Shown: positions 31,355-40,563, counted from the first letter of the stretch. The stretch is DNA of 64,000 nucleotides from Flaviflagellibacter deserti (GCF_042652085.1 NZ_JBHSJF010000006.1:1178001-1242000); one strand, 5' to 3'. The notes: a model not told the origin generated them from the sequence alone. Numbers and translations: made by a program.

Positions 31355-32053
31355 TCAGATCGTCATGTGCTTGTTGACAACCTCGTCCGTCATTTCGTCC
31401 ATCGAACCTCGGGCGACGATGCGCCCGTTGTCCATCATGATGAATGCGTCGCCCAAACGTCGGGCCACTTTGATGTGCTGCTCGGTCAGGATCAGCGTGA
31501 TGCCGAGTTCCTTGTTGAGCATGTGAAGCGTCTCGCCGATCTCGAACACGATGTTCGGCTGGATGCCTTCCGTCGGCTCGTCGAGCAGCAGTACCTGCGG
31601 ATTGGTGGCGAGCGCCCGTGCGATGGCGAGTTGCTGCTGCTGACCGCCGGACAGGAGGCCGGCGCGCTTGTTCAGGTTTTCGGCGAGATAGGGAAAGAGG
31701 CGCAGGCACAGTTCCGGCACCTGGCTGTCGCCATCGCTGCGGGCGAAAGTGCCCAGCAGGATGTTTTCCTTGACGGTGAAGTTGCCGAGGATCTGGCGGC
31801 CCTGCGGGATGTAGCCGAGGCCATGCTTGGCGCGCTCGTAGGTCGGCGCCTTGCTGATGTCCTGGTCCTCGATCCGGATCTCTCCCGACGACCAGTCGGT
31901 GAGGCCCATGATCGTGCGCATCAACGTGGTCTTGCCGACGCCGTTGCGACCGAGAACGCAAAGACACTGTCCCTTGGGCAGCCCGAAGGTCATGTCCTTC
32001 AGGATGGGCGTCTTGCCGTAGTACGAGGTGACCTTCTCGAAGGAGAGCAGCAT
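31355..32053 (-). CDS. urtE: ABC importer ATPase, UrtE/LivF type
   Basis: A 232-residue cytoplasmic ATPase of the urea/amide/branched-chain amino acid family. Walker A is GRNGVGKTT near residue 37, the signature LLSGGQQQQLAIARAL near 135, Walker B VLLLDEPTEGI. It drives import with UrtD through the UrtB/UrtC channel. The Q-rich signature is the UrtE/LivF form. It overlaps nothing but stands one base from urtD, in the order A-B-C-D-E. Urea is the best guess for the ligand, with short amides as alternative because of the adjacent amidase. Confidence 0.88.
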   Translation of the reverse strand: MLLSFEKVTSYYGKTPILKDMTFGLPKGQCLCVLGRNGVGKTTLMRTIMGLTDWSSGEIRIEDQDISKAPTYERAKHGLGYIPQGRQILGNFTVKENILLGTFARSDGDSQVPELCLRLFPYLAENLNKRAGLLSGGQQQQLAIARALATNPQVLLLDEPTEGIQPNIVFEIGETLHMLNKELGITLILTEQHIKVARRLGDAFIMMDNGRIVARGSMDEMTDEVVNKHMTI

Positions 32054-32054
32054 C

Positions 32055-32795
32055 TCAGTGCACCTCGTTTCCGAGATAGACTTCCTTCACCCGCGGATTG
32101 GATTCCACTTGGCTGATCGTGCCCTGCGCGAGCAGGCTTCCCATGTGCATGACCGTCACCACGTCGGCGATTTCGCGGACGAACCCCATGTCGTGCTCGA
32201 CGACGATCAGGGTGTGCGTCTTCTTGAGCTGGTTGAAGATGCGCGCCGTCTTCTCGATCTCGATCTCGGTCATGCCGGCGACGGGCTCGTCCATCAGCAG
32301 CAGCCTCGGATCCTGCATCAGGACCATGCCGATCTCGAGCCACTGGGTCTCGCCGTGCGAGAGCAGACCGGCCTGAGTGTCGAGCCGTTCATTCAGGCCC
32401 GCGAGCGTGCCGATCTCGTCGAGCTTCCGCTCGAAGCCCTTCGAATGGAACTTGAAGATGTTGCGCAGCGGGTTGGTCGTTCGACTGTAGGCGACCTGGA
32501 AGTTCTCGCGGACGCTGAGATCCTTGAGTACGGCCGGCACCTGGAACTTGCGGCCGATGCCGCGACGCGCGATCTCGTGCTCGTCGAGCCCGGTGATGTC
32601 GTCGCCGTAGAACAGGACCTGCCCCGAGGTCGGCTTCTGGCGACCGGTGATGAGGTCCATGGTCGTGGTCTTGCCAGCGCCGTTCGGGCCTACGAGGCAA
32701 CAGAGCGTCAGCTCCGTCACATCAAGGCTGAAGCCGTTGATGATGTGGATCGCATCGTAGCTTTTGTTGAGGTCGCGGATTTCGAGCATTCCCAT
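32055..32795 (-). CDS. urtD: ABC importer ATPase, UrtD/LivG type
   Basis: A 246-residue ATPase. Walker A GPNGAGKTT near residue 36, signature LLSHGETQWLEIGMVLM, Walker B LLLMDEPVAGMTEIE. The signature with SHGE and the following W.E are characteristic of UrtD rather than LivG, in which SYG.QR..EIARAL is usual. Pairs with UrtE. Separated from urtC by two bases. Operon position fits the urea importer type. Confidence 0.88.
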   Translation of the reverse strand: MGMLEIRDLNKSYDAIHIINGFSLDVTELTLCCLVGPNGAGKTTTMDLITGRQKPTSGQVLFYGDDITGLDEHEIARRGIGRKFQVPAVLKDLSVRENFQVAYSRTTNPLRNIFKFHSKGFERKLDEIGTLAGLNERLDTQAGLLSHGETQWLEIGMVLMQDPRLLLMDEPVAGMTEIEIEKTARIFNQLKKTHTLIVVEHDMGFVREIADVVTVMHMGSLLAQGTISQVESNPRVKEVYLGNEVH

Positions 32796-32797
32796 CG

Positions 32798-33907
32798 TTA
32801 CTCTCCCGCAGCCACGAGCTTGCCGTCGGCCACCGCGTCCGGCGACTTCGACCTGGGCGATCCGCCGATGCGGCCAAGCACGATTTCCAGCAGGCCGGCG
32901 AGGCCCTTCGGCAGGAAGCGGACGACGATGATGAAGAACCCGCCGAGGATCAGCAGCCAGGTGTTGAGGAACTCGTCACCGAGATAGCTCTGCGCGCCCT
33001 GGATCAGGAACGCTCCGATGATGGCGCCGATCAGCGACAGGCGGCCGCCGATGCCGGCCCAGATAACCATCGAGATGCTGAACGTCACATCCATCTGCGC
33101 GGGCGAAACGTACTGGACCAGTACGACCCAGAGGCAGCCGGCGATCGAGGCGATGAGGCCGGAGAGCGTGTAGATGACGGTCTCGTAGAAGGCGACGTTG
33201 TAGCCGAGGAAGCGGACGCGCTCGGCATCGCAGCGCACCGCCTGCACGATGAGGCCGAACTTGCTCTGCGTCAGCAGCTTCGCACCGATCGTGCAGAGGA
33301 GGAGCGCGGTGTAGACGACCCAATAGGAGGTCGAGCTGTAGGGATCAATCTCGAAGCCGAAGACCTGCAAAGCGCGTGGCGGCGTGATGCCGTTGACGCC
33401 GTTGGTGTAGGGCTGGATGTCGAGGATCAGCGTGTACCAGGCGCTGAGCATCGCGAGCGTCATGATCGCGAAGAACGGCCCGGAAACGCGCGAGCGGAAC
33501 ATGATGCTTCCGAAGGCGATGTAGAACAGGGTCGGCACGAGCAGAGCGAGGAAGATGCCGAGGCCGGTATTCCAGAACGGCTCCCAGAACCAAGGCAGAT
33601 GATCCAGGCTGTTGTTGAGCATGAACGGCGGGATCGGATCATTCTCGGGATCCTGTGCCTGCATCTGCATGGTCATCGCCATGCCATAGGCGGCGAGGCC
33701 GAAGGCGATACCCTGGCCGAGGTTCAGGATTCCGCCGAAGCCCCAGCACAGCGCCAGCGACAGAGCGAGCATGCCGTAGACGCCGTAGGTCGAGAACTGA
33801 TTCAGGAGGAAGGCGTCGTCGATGAAGAGCGGGATCACGCCCAGTGCCGCGAAGAACACCAGGTATACGGCCCATTGCGCGGGCTTGCTGTGGTAGATAT
33901 TGGTCAT
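32798..33907 (-). CDS. urtC: ABC importer permease, UrtC/LivM type
   Basis: A 369-residue inner-membrane protein with about ten hydrophobic segments. The start at 33907 (MTNIYHSKPAQW) is chosen over 33970, which would lie inside urtB. The family motif GFGGILNLGQGIAFGLAAYGMAM near residue 70 and the coupling loop region AVRCDAERVRFLGYNV near 250 are clear. It forms the channel with UrtB. The C-terminal extension (PRSKSPDAVADGKLVAAGE) is slightly longer than in LivM. Confidence 0.87.
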   Translation of the reverse strand: MTNIYHSKPAQWAVYLVFFAALGVIPLFIDDAFLLNQFSTYGVYGMLALSLALCWGFGGILNLGQGIAFGLAAYGMAMTMQMQAQDPENDPIPPFMLNNSLDHLPWFWEPFWNTGLGIFLALLVPTLFYIAFGSIMFRSRVSGPFFAIMTLAMLSAWYTLILDIQPYTNGVNGITPPRALQVFGFEIDPYSSTSYWVVYTALLLCTIGAKLLTQSKFGLIVQAVRCDAERVRFLGYNVAFYETVIYTLSGLIASIAGCLWVVLVQYVSPAQMDVTFSISMVIWAGIGGRLSLIGAIIGAFLIQGAQSYLGDEFLNTWLLILGGFFIIVVRFLPKGLAGLLEIVLGRIGGSPRSKSPDAVADGKLVAAGE

Positions 33908-33944
33908 CGTCCGGCCTGTGTCAGTGGATGGTTTGCGCGGGGGT

Positions 33945-34832
33945 TCATCGGCGTGCCTTTGCCGGCGCAAACAGTCCCTGCGGCCTGAACCTCAGGAAGA
34001 CCACGATCATCACGAAGAGCAGGAACCGGGCGAACGTATCGTTTGTGAAGTAGGCGAAGATCGACTGCAACTCGCCCATCCCTCCGCCCGCCGCGACGCT
34101 GCCCACGAGCGAGCCGCCGCCAACGACCACGACCAGGAAGGCCTGCACCACATAGGCGGAACCCATGGTCGGGAGGACGATGTTGAGCACGCCGAACAGC
34201 GAGCCCGCGACGCCCGCGAGACCAGCGCCGATGGCGAAGGTCATCATGTATACGCGGTCGGAGTTGATGCCGAACGAGGTCGCCATCTCGTTGTTCTGCA
34301 TCACGGCGCGGACCTGCATTCCGAAGCGGCTGCGATAGAACAGCGCCCAGATGCCGACGACCAGCGCGATGGTGATGAAGAAGACGACGACGCGGAATGT
34401 CGACAGGTTGAAAAAGCCGAGCTGGATGTTGCTCTGGAAGACCTCGGGGACCGCAATGTATTTCGGATCGCTGCCGAAGATCAGCCGCACGCCCTGCATC
34501 AGGACGAGTGAGACGCCCCAGGTGGCGAGAAGCGTGTCGAGCGGCCGCTTGTAGAGATAGCGGATCAGGCCTCGTTCCAGGATCAGCCCGATGACGCCGA
34601 CGATGACGAACGAGGCCGGGATGCAGAGCAGGAACGGCAGGCCGAAATAGGACTGCAGCATGTAGGAGCTGTAGGCGCCGAGCATAATGAACTCGCCATG
34701 CGCCATGTTGATCACGCCGGCGGTGCCGTAGATGATCGTCAGCCCCAGCGCGGCGATCAGCCAGATGCTGCCGATACTGATGCCGAGGATGAGGGCGTTG
34801 GCGAACGAACTGGGATCGAAACTAGCCCACAT
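33945..34832 (-). CDS. urtB: ABC importer permease, UrtB/LivH type
   Basis: A 295-residue membrane protein with about eight segments. Conserved parts are LGLTIIYGTAGVINMAHGEFIMLGAYS near residue 30 and AVMQNNEMATSFGINSDRVY near 195, the latter being the ATPase-coupling helix. UrtB proteins often carry a long periplasmic N-terminal domain; it is absent here, so the protein is of the short form seen in amide (Fmd-like) importers. This tips the balance slightly toward amides. The gene begins 90 bases after urtA ends. Confidence 0.85.
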   Translation of the reverse strand: MWASFDPSSFANALILGISIGSIWLIAALGLTIIYGTAGVINMAHGEFIMLGAYSSYMLQSYFGLPFLLCIPASFVIVGVIGLILERGLIRYLYKRPLDTLLATWGVSLVLMQGVRLIFGSDPKYIAVPEVFQSNIQLGFFNLSTFRVVVFFITIALVVGIWALFYRSRFGMQVRAVMQNNEMATSFGINSDRVYMMTFAIGAGLAGVAGSLFGVLNIVLPTMGSAYVVQAFLVVVVGGGSLVGSVAAGGGMGELQSIFAYFTNDTFARFLLFVMIVVFLRFRPQGLFAPAKARR

Positions 34833-34922
34833 GGTCCTGATCTCGCATTGACGAGCTAAGCGGTTGGAATGTGCGAAAAGACTGGCCCGGGCGCAGAGAG
34901 GACCGCCCGGGCCAGCCTGTTG

Positions 34923-36230
34923 TCAGATCACGTTCTTACGGACCTTGCCGTCAGGCGCGACCAGACCGTTCGCGGAGCACTTGCCGATGTCGGCGTAGAT
35001 GGAATACGGGTCCGGAGCGACGTGCTCGGAAGCCGTCTTGACGATCTTGAAGCTGCCGTCGGCCTGGCACTGACCGATCTTGGGAACGAGCCAGGTGTTG
35101 AAGTTCTGCTCGTCGATCCAGATCTCGCCTTCCGGGGAGATGTCGGCCGAAACCTTGATGCCGCCGCTGACGTCGCGGATCTTGCGCGGCGTCACTTCCT
35201 CGACGCCGAACTGGGCGATCGCCTTTTCGATGCCGGCCTTGAACACGTAGGCGGAGAGATAGGTCTCCTCCATGTTGTAGTGCGTCGTGCCGTTCTTGCC
35301 GTACTTGCTCTTCAGGAAGCTCTCGACGAACTTCGCGTTGGTCGGGCTTTCGAGGTTCTGGAAGTACGGGGCCGAGAGGAAGTGGCCGGCGCCGAATTCG
35401 TTGCCCATCGCCTTCGTCTCGATCTCACCGGTGGTGAGCGAGGCGATTGGCATCTCGTCGACCTTGAAGCCTTCCTGCTTGAACTGCTTGTGGAAGGCGA
35501 TGTCGGACGCGCCGACGACCGTCGAGAAGATAAAGTCGGGTTTGGCCTGGCGGATCTTGTTCAGAACCGGCCCGAACTCCGAGCTGCCGAGCGGGATGTA
35601 CTCTTCGCCGAGCAGTTCGCCGCCGGCGTTCTGAAGCCAGATCTTGGCGTTCTTGTTCGATTCCTTCGGCCACACATAGTTCGAGCCGACGAAGAAGACC
35701 TTCTTGCCGAACTTCTCGACCATGAAGGGGATGAGGTCCTTCGAGTGCTGGTTGGCCAGGGGACCCGTGCAAATCGTGTTCTGCGTGCACTCCGCGCCTT
35801 CATAGCAGGTCGGATAGTACAGCAGATGGTTCTGCGACATGACCGTCGGCAGGATCGCCTTGCGGCTGGCCGAAGTATAGCAGCCGAACAGCGCTATGAC
35901 TTTATTGCGAAGGATTAGTTCCTTCGCCTTCTCGGAGTAGACGTTGAAGTCCGACTTCGCGTCGACGATGACCGGCTCGATTGGGCTGCCGGCAATGCCG
36001 CCGGCCGCGTTGATCTCGTCGATCGCGTATTGCATGACGAGCGTCGAATCTTCCTCCGGAACGGCCAGACCGCCGGTCAGGGAGAACAGAAGACCGACCT
36101 TGATCGGCTCGCCTTTGTTGAGCGTGGCACCCCAGGCCTCGCGGGTAACAGGAAGCCAAAGATGAGGCGCAGCCAATGCTACACCGGCAATAGATGCTTT
36201 CTTAAGAAAATCACGACGTGACGGCTTCAT
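34923..36230 (-). CDS. urtA: ABC importer substrate-binding protein, urea/short-amide type
   Basis: A 435-residue periplasmic binding protein. The start at 36230 is chosen because GAGGGTCAGACT precedes it and the twin-arginine signal MKPSRRDFLKKASIAG begins there. The mature part belongs to the peripla_BP_5 type (IKVGLLFSLTGGLAVPEEDST, YAIDEINAAGGIAG, VIALFGCYTSASRKAILP, YYPTCYEGAECTQN), typical of UrtA and of the FmdD amide-binding protein. It opens the operon urtABCDE, unknown, amidase, Rieske-like, Sel1, unknown. A promoter-like pair lies about 85 to 110 bases upstream. Confidence 0.9.
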   Translation of the reverse strand: MKPSRRDFLKKASIAGVALAAPHLWLPVTREAWGATLNKGEPIKVGLLFSLTGGLAVPEEDSTLVMQYAIDEINAAGGIAGSPIEPVIVDAKSDFNVYSEKAKELILRNKVIALFGCYTSASRKAILPTVMSQNHLLYYPTCYEGAECTQNTICTGPLANQHSKDLIPFMVEKFGKKVFFVGSNYVWPKESNKNAKIWLQNAGGELLGEEYIPLGSSEFGPVLNKIRQAKPDFIFSTVVGASDIAFHKQFKQEGFKVDEMPIASLTTGEIETKAMGNEFGAGHFLSAPYFQNLESPTNAKFVESFLKSKYGKNGTTHYNMEETYLSAYVFKAGIEKAIAQFGVEEVTPRKIRDVSGGIKVSADISPEGEIWIDEQNFNTWLVPKIGQCQADGSFKIVKTASEHVAPDPYSIYADIGKCSANGLVAPDGKVRKNVI

Positions 36231-36630
36231 AGTCTGACCCTCTAGTAGATACTGCTCAAGACGAAGGGCATACACTGTCGCCATTCGACTTCTGTACTGC
36301 CGGATTTGATTAAAGCTAGAGCCCACAAACGAAGATCGTCAAGAAATTAATTTTCTCCAGAATTGTCAGATCGTGTTAAACGGCTAAGGGTTGAGCACCG
36401 CTTCTCCGAGCCTGCCTATGTTTCCCGCATGTCGCCTCATCCGTATTCAGAATCACCAATACTGACACGAATACTTGCTCAACTTTTTTGCTTCACAAGC
36501 AACTGGTGTTTTCGATTGTCTATGCACGTCATGGCTGCCAACACGCGCGCAAAGGCGGCGTCCAGGACAGTTTTTTCGCCTGAAATCAAAGAAAGCGCGG
36601 CGATGAAGACTAAGCCGGTAGCCGGCGCTG
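36231..36630. other. Intergenic region between the importer and urease operons
   Basis: About 400 bases without a supported gene, more AT-rich than the surroundings. It carries the promoter of urtA near 36314-36342. A plus-strand frame at 36363-36674 has no ribosome binding site and overlaps the end of ureD, so I do not call it. No NtrC-type GCAC-N-GTGC site was found by eye. Confidence 0.5.
36314..36342 (-). promoter_or_regulatory. Sigma-70-type promoter of the importer/amidase operon
   Basis: On the minus strand TTGACG (36342 to 36337) and CTAGCT (36319 to 36314) are separated by 17 bases. The urtA start follows 84 bases downstream, leaving room for a leader. Confidence 0.45.
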
Positions 36631-37491
36631 CTATTTTCGGCGCGGCGCGGGATCCAGGCCGGTCATGGCCCTGAATCCGGCGCGGAAGACCAGACCGAGC
36701 CCCCGCGCGAGAGTGCCGCCGTCGGGCCCAAGAAGGCGGACGATCAGCCCGTTCGCACCCGGCAACCGGGATATGCCCGAGAGGCAGCCGAGCGCATGGA
36801 GGTCGCGCTCGACATCGCTGGGGTCGAGACCGGCCGACATCTCTCCGAGAAGGAAGGCATTTCCGACCGCTCGATAGCCCACCAGAGGCGAATAGCGCTG
36901 CTTGAGCGCCCTGCCCGGCAGGATGCTGCGATCAGCCGCCAGCAGCGTCCCGTCGAGGCCCCGGACGAGCACGGAGGTCTCTACAATACCGAAGTCACGG
37001 TCCTGCGCGAGAGGATCGAACCAGGTCTGGCCTTCGCAGAGGATCGCACGCGCGTCGGCAGCGATCTCAATCGTCGTTTCGCTGACGATGTCGGCCGACG
37101 GAAACAGCACGATCGGATCGGGCGTGTAGACAAGCAGCGAGCCGGGCGAGACACGCAGGCTCACGCGCTGGCGAACGGGATCGGACTGAGTGTCGTGAAC
37201 AACCGTGGCGGCCTGCGTGGTGACGTGCGCCGCGGCGCCTTCGGAGGTCGATATGGTGATGTCGAGGTCGTCAGCCCGATAGAGTCCACCCGAGACCGAC
37301 TGCAGGTAGACCGTCGCGCAATCCGGCCGCTCGCGGTCGAGGTAGAACGGCCTCGTCAGGTGAAACGGATACGGAACGTGCTGGTGCGTGAGGAAGCTGC
37401 GGCCGCCGCCGACCGCGAACTGGAGGTTCGCACGGATCGTCCGGCCATGCGTCGTGGCGATCGAGAATTCAGAGGGCGGCCTGACATTCAC
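36631..37491 (-). CDS. ureD: Urease accessory protein UreD
   Basis: A 286-residue chaperone that helps to load nickel into urease as a UreD-UreF-UreG complex. The GTG at 37491 overlaps the ureG stop (GTGA) and gives the proper N-terminus VNVRPPSEFSIATTHGRTIRAN; the longer reading from 37743 is out of family. Motifs such as FLTHQHVPYPFHLTRPFYLD, HVTTQAATVVHDTQSDPVRQ and LFPSADIVSETTIEIAADA are UreD-like. It is the last urease gene, so here the order is F-AB-C-G-D, with D at the 3' end instead of the 5' end. Confidence 0.85.
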   Translation of the reverse strand: MNVRPPSEFSIATTHGRTIRANLQFAVGGGRSFLTHQHVPYPFHLTRPFYLDRERPDCATVYLQSVSGGLYRADDLDITISTSEGAAAHVTTQAATVVHDTQSDPVRQRVSLRVSPGSLLVYTPDPIVLFPSADIVSETTIEIAADARAILCEGQTWFDPLAQDRDFGIVETSVLVRGLDGTLLAADRSILPGRALKQRYSPLVGYRAVGNAFLLGEMSAGLDPSDVERDLHALGCLSGISRLPGANGLIVRLLGPDGGTLARGLGLVFRAGFRAMTGLDPAPRRK

Positions 37492-38147
37492 GGTGTGAAC
37501 AGCACCGCGTGCTGGATCGCATCCGCGACCTCGGCGATGCCAGCGCCCTTCCGCGCATTGGTCGCGATGATCGGTCGGCCGCCGCGCGCGGAATTTGCTT
37601 CCGCCAGCATGGCGTCGAGATCGACACCGACATAAGGCGCAAGGTCGGTCTTGTTGATGACGAGGAGGTCGCAGCGCAGGACACCCGGTCCCTTCTTGCG
37701 CGGAATATCGTCGCCGCCCGCGACATCGATCACGAAGATCCACCAGTCGACGAGATCGAGCGAGAACGTAGATGCGAGATTGTCGCCACCGGATTCGAAG
37801 ATCAGCAGTTCCAGGCCGGGAAAGCTCGCCTCGAGCTCGTCGCCCGCCGCCATGTTGAGCGTCGGGTCCTCGCGGATGACGGTATGCGGGCAGGCGCCCG
37901 CCTCGACCGCCGACACGCGCGCGGGATCGATCAGCCCGGACCGGCGGAGGCGCTCGGCGTCCTCCTTCGTCACGAGGTCATTCGTGACCACGGCGAGATC
38001 GATCCCGCGCGCGGAGAGAACCGGTATCAGCGCCTCGATCAGCGCCGTCTTCCCCGATCCCACCGGCCCGCCTATGCCGATACGGGCGGCGGGACGGCTG
38101 CCGGTCGGCGTCGTCGCCTCGATCGCGGTGTCGTGCATGCTGTTCAT
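37488..38147 (-). CDS. ureG: Urease accessory GTPase UreG
   Basis: A 219-residue GTPase that delivers nickel to apo-urease. P-loop GGPVGSGKTALIEAL near residue 27, switch-like VVTNDLVTKEDAERLRRSGL, the CPH metal-binding motif in EAGACPHTVIRED, a conserved FESGGDNLASTFS and the guanine motif NKTDLA. The start overlaps the ureC stop (ATGA). The N-terminus is short and without the His-rich tail that some UreG proteins carry. Confidence 0.93.
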   Translation of the reverse strand: MNSMHDTAIEATTPTGSRPAARIGIGGPVGSGKTALIEALIPVLSARGIDLAVVTNDLVTKEDAERLRRSGLIDPARVSAVEAGACPHTVIREDPTLNMAAGDELEASFPGLELLIFESGGDNLASTFSLDLVDWWIFVIDVAGGDDIPRKKGPGVLRCDLLVINKTDLAPYVGVDLDAMLAEANSARGGRPIIATNARKGAGIAEVADAIQHAVLFTP

Positions 38148-39853
38148 CGCAGCATGTAGCGCTGGGCGAGCGGCAGGCTGGTCGATGGCGCGCAGGTCGC
38201 GAGATCGCCGTTCACGAACACGTCGAAGGTCTGCGGGTCGACACGGATGCTCGGACAGGCGGTGTTTCGCAGCATGTCGCTCTTCTTCAACTTGCGCGTT
38301 CCCTGTGCCGGCAGGAGTGCCTTGGAGAGGCCCAACGTGCCGGCAAGATCGCGCGCGATCGCCAATGGGTGGACGAAGCACGCCGACAGCGCTGGAGCGG
38401 CGCGGCCGTACGCTCCCCATTGGGGCCGTAGCGCCAGCGGCTCGCAACTCATCAGCGAGGCCGCGCTGTCGCCCATGGCGCCCCAGGCGATGAAGCCGCC
38501 CTTGATGACGAGCTCCGGCTTGATGCCGAAGAAGGCCGGGCGCCAGATGACGATGTCGGCCATCTTGCCCGGCTCGAGCGAACCGATGTGCCTGTCGATG
38601 CCGAACGTGCGGGCGGCGTTGATCGTGTACTTGGCGACGAAGCGCAGGATGCGTTCGTTGTCGCCGAAGCCCGGCCGATCTTCGGGCAGCAGGCCGCGCT
38701 GGTCCTTCATCTTGGAGGCGAGCTGCCACGTCCGGCAGATGACCTCGTGGATGCGGCCCATACCCTGGCTGTCGGAGCCGAGCATCGAGATTGCGCCGAT
38801 GTCGTGCAGCACGTCCTCCGCAGCGATCGTCTGGGCGCGTATGCGGCTTTCCGCGAACGCCACGTCCTCCGGAATCGCGGGATTCAGGTGATGGCACACC
38901 ATCGTCATGTCGAGGTGTTCGTCGAACGTGTTGACCGTGTAGGGATTGGTCGGATTGGTGGACGACGGCAGGCAGTTCTCGACGCCGGCCACGCTGATGA
39001 TGTCCGGCGCATGTCCGCCGCCGGCGCCCTCGGTGTGATACATGTGGATCGTCCGGCCGTCGATCGCCGCCAGCGTGTTCTCGACGAAGCCGGATTCGTT
39101 CAGCGTGTCGCTGTGCAGTTGGACCTGGAAATCGATGTCGTCGGCAACACTGAGGCACTGGTCGATGGTGGCCGGCATCGATCCCCAGTCCTCGTGGATC
39201 TTCAAGCCAAGGCAGCCCGCCTCCATCTGCTCGATGAGCGGCTCCGGACGATGGGTATTGCCGCGCCCGAGGAAGCCGAAATTGATCGGCCAGTGCTCGG
39301 CTGCCTGCAGCATCTTGCCGACATTGAACGGCCCGCCGGAATCGATGCCGACCGTGATCGGGCCGAGCGAGCCGCCGATCATCGTGGTGATGCCGGACGA
39401 AATGGCGTGTTCGCAGAGGCCGGCTGAATCGAAATGCACGTGCACGTCGATCGCGCCCGCGGTCGCGATGAGGCCCTCGCAGTCGCGCACGGTGGTCGCA
39501 GCGCCGACGATGAGGTTGGGATCGACGCCGTCCATGACGGCCGGGTTACCCGCCTTGCCGATGCCGACGATCTTGCCGTCCTTGATGCCGAGATCGCCCT
39601 TCACGATGCCGAGCACGGCGTCGATCACGACGACATTGCAGAGCAGGAAGTCGAGCGCGCCTTCCTTGCTGGTGAGGCCAGCGAGACCGGCACCGTCGCG
39701 AAGCGTCTTGCCGCCGCCGTGCAGGCATTCGTCACCGTAGACCGCAAAGTCCTTCTCGACGACCGCCACCAGCGAGGTGTCGCCGAGGCGGATGCCGTCG
39801 CCGACCGTGGGTCCGTAAAGGGCGGCGTATTCGCGACGCGAGATCCTTGCCAT
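38144..39853 (-). CDS. ureC: Urease alpha (catalytic) subunit
   Basis: A 569-residue subunit that hydrolyses urea to ammonia and carbamate at a dinuclear nickel site. Ligands visible: His138 and His140 (DVHVH), the carbamylated Lys218 (GCLGLKIHEDWG), His247 and His273, and the flap Cys320 with His321/322 (MVCHHL). Length matches the usual 565 to 575. The C-terminal region has a slightly unusual sequence (TGIDRHIGSLEPGKMADIV is normal; GRIHEV replaces the common GRVGEV). Active enzyme is expected. It follows the fused ureAB gene by five bases. Confidence 0.95.
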   Translation of the reverse strand: MARISRREYAALYGPTVGDGIRLGDTSLVAVVEKDFAVYGDECLHGGGKTLRDGAGLAGLTSKEGALDFLLCNVVVIDAVLGIVKGDLGIKDGKIVGIGKAGNPAVMDGVDPNLIVGAATTVRDCEGLIATAGAIDVHVHFDSAGLCEHAISSGITTMIGGSLGPITVGIDSGGPFNVGKMLQAAEHWPINFGFLGRGNTHRPEPLIEQMEAGCLGLKIHEDWGSMPATIDQCLSVADDIDFQVQLHSDTLNESGFVENTLAAIDGRTIHMYHTEGAGGGHAPDIISVAGVENCLPSSTNPTNPYTVNTFDEHLDMTMVCHHLNPAIPEDVAFAESRIRAQTIAAEDVLHDIGAISMLGSDSQGMGRIHEVICRTWQLASKMKDQRGLLPEDRPGFGDNERILRFVAKYTINAARTFGIDRHIGSLEPGKMADIVIWRPAFFGIKPELVIKGGFIAWGAMGDSAASLMSCEPLALRPQWGAYGRAAPALSACFVHPLAIARDLAGTLGLSKALLPAQGTRKLKKSDMLRNTACPSIRVDPQTFDVFVNGDLATCAPSTSLPLAQRYMLR

Positions 39854-39858
39854 GACGT

Positions 39859-40551
39859 TTACGCTCCCTTGAAGCCGGCCGCGCGGGCACGCGCCAGGGC
39901 GGCGCTCTTCGCCTCCTCACCGCTTTCGCCCCGCGTGAGATTGTTGAGCCCGCTCAGTTCGCGACGGCCGCCGAACTCGACGAGATCGACCTGTTTCGAC
40001 TGGCCGGGCTCAAAGCGGATGGCCGTTCCGGCCGGGATGTCGAGGCGCATGCCGAAGGCTGCAGCACGGTCGAAATCGAGCGCCTTGTTGGCCTCGAAGA
40101 TGTGGAAATGCGAGCCGATCTGGATCGCCCGATCGCCGGTGTTGACCACCGTGACGCTCCCCTTCCCGCGACCGGCATTGATCTCGATTTCGCCTTCGGC
40201 GGGAATGATCGCTCCGGGTTCGAGTTCATCGGGAGCCGAGCCTTCCGCCGGCCGGATGGGCTCATGAACGGTGACGAGCTTCGTGCCGTCGGGAAACACC
40301 GCCTCGACCTGCAGGATCGGCATCATCGCGGCGACGCCGGGCATCACATCTGCCGTGGTCAGAATCCGCGAGCCATAGCCCATAAGATCGGCCACCGAGC
40401 GGCCGTCGCGCGCGCCCTCCAGGATCTCGTCGCTGATGATCGCCGAGGCTTCCGGATGGTTGAGCTTGAGACCCCGCGCCCGGCGTTTCCGCGCCAGTTC
40501 GGCGGCGGTGAAGATCGTCAGTCGTTCGTATTCGGTTGGAGTCAGCAGCAC
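39859..40551 (-). CDS. ureAB: Fused urease gamma-beta subunit (UreA-UreB)
   Basis: A 230-residue protein. Residues 1 to 100 are the gamma subunit (MLLTPTEYERLTIFTAAELARKR, DEILEGARDGRSVADLM, VEAVFPDGTKLVTVHEPI). A short linker joins residues 120 to 215, the beta subunit (PGAIIPAEGEIEINAGR, VVNTGDRAIQIGSHFHIFEANKAL, FGMRLDIPAGTAIRFEPGQ). In most bacteria these are separate genes; fusions are known in Helicobacter and some others. The C-terminal tail extends about 15 residues. Stoichiometry is thus fixed at one to one. Confidence 0.92.
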   Translation of the reverse strand: MLLTPTEYERLTIFTAAELARKRRARGLKLNHPEASAIISDEILEGARDGRSVADLMGYGSRILTTADVMPGVAAMMPILQVEAVFPDGTKLVTVHEPIRPAEGSAPDELEPGAIIPAEGEIEINAGRGKGSVTVVNTGDRAIQIGSHFHIFEANKALDFDRAAAFGMRLDIPAGTAIRFEPGQSKQVDLVEFGGRRELSGLNNLTRGESGEEAKSAALARARAAGFKGA

Positions 40552-40563
40552 AGCGGCAACCTC

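Noticed and set aside
36363..36674. A 103-residue plus-strand frame between importer and urease operons
   Set aside because: No ribosome binding site, mixed composition, and it overlaps the 3' end of ureD.
37488..39158. A 556-residue minus-strand reading that ends as UreG
   Set aside because: The first 330 residues are an out-of-frame reading of ureC; the true ureG starts at 38147.
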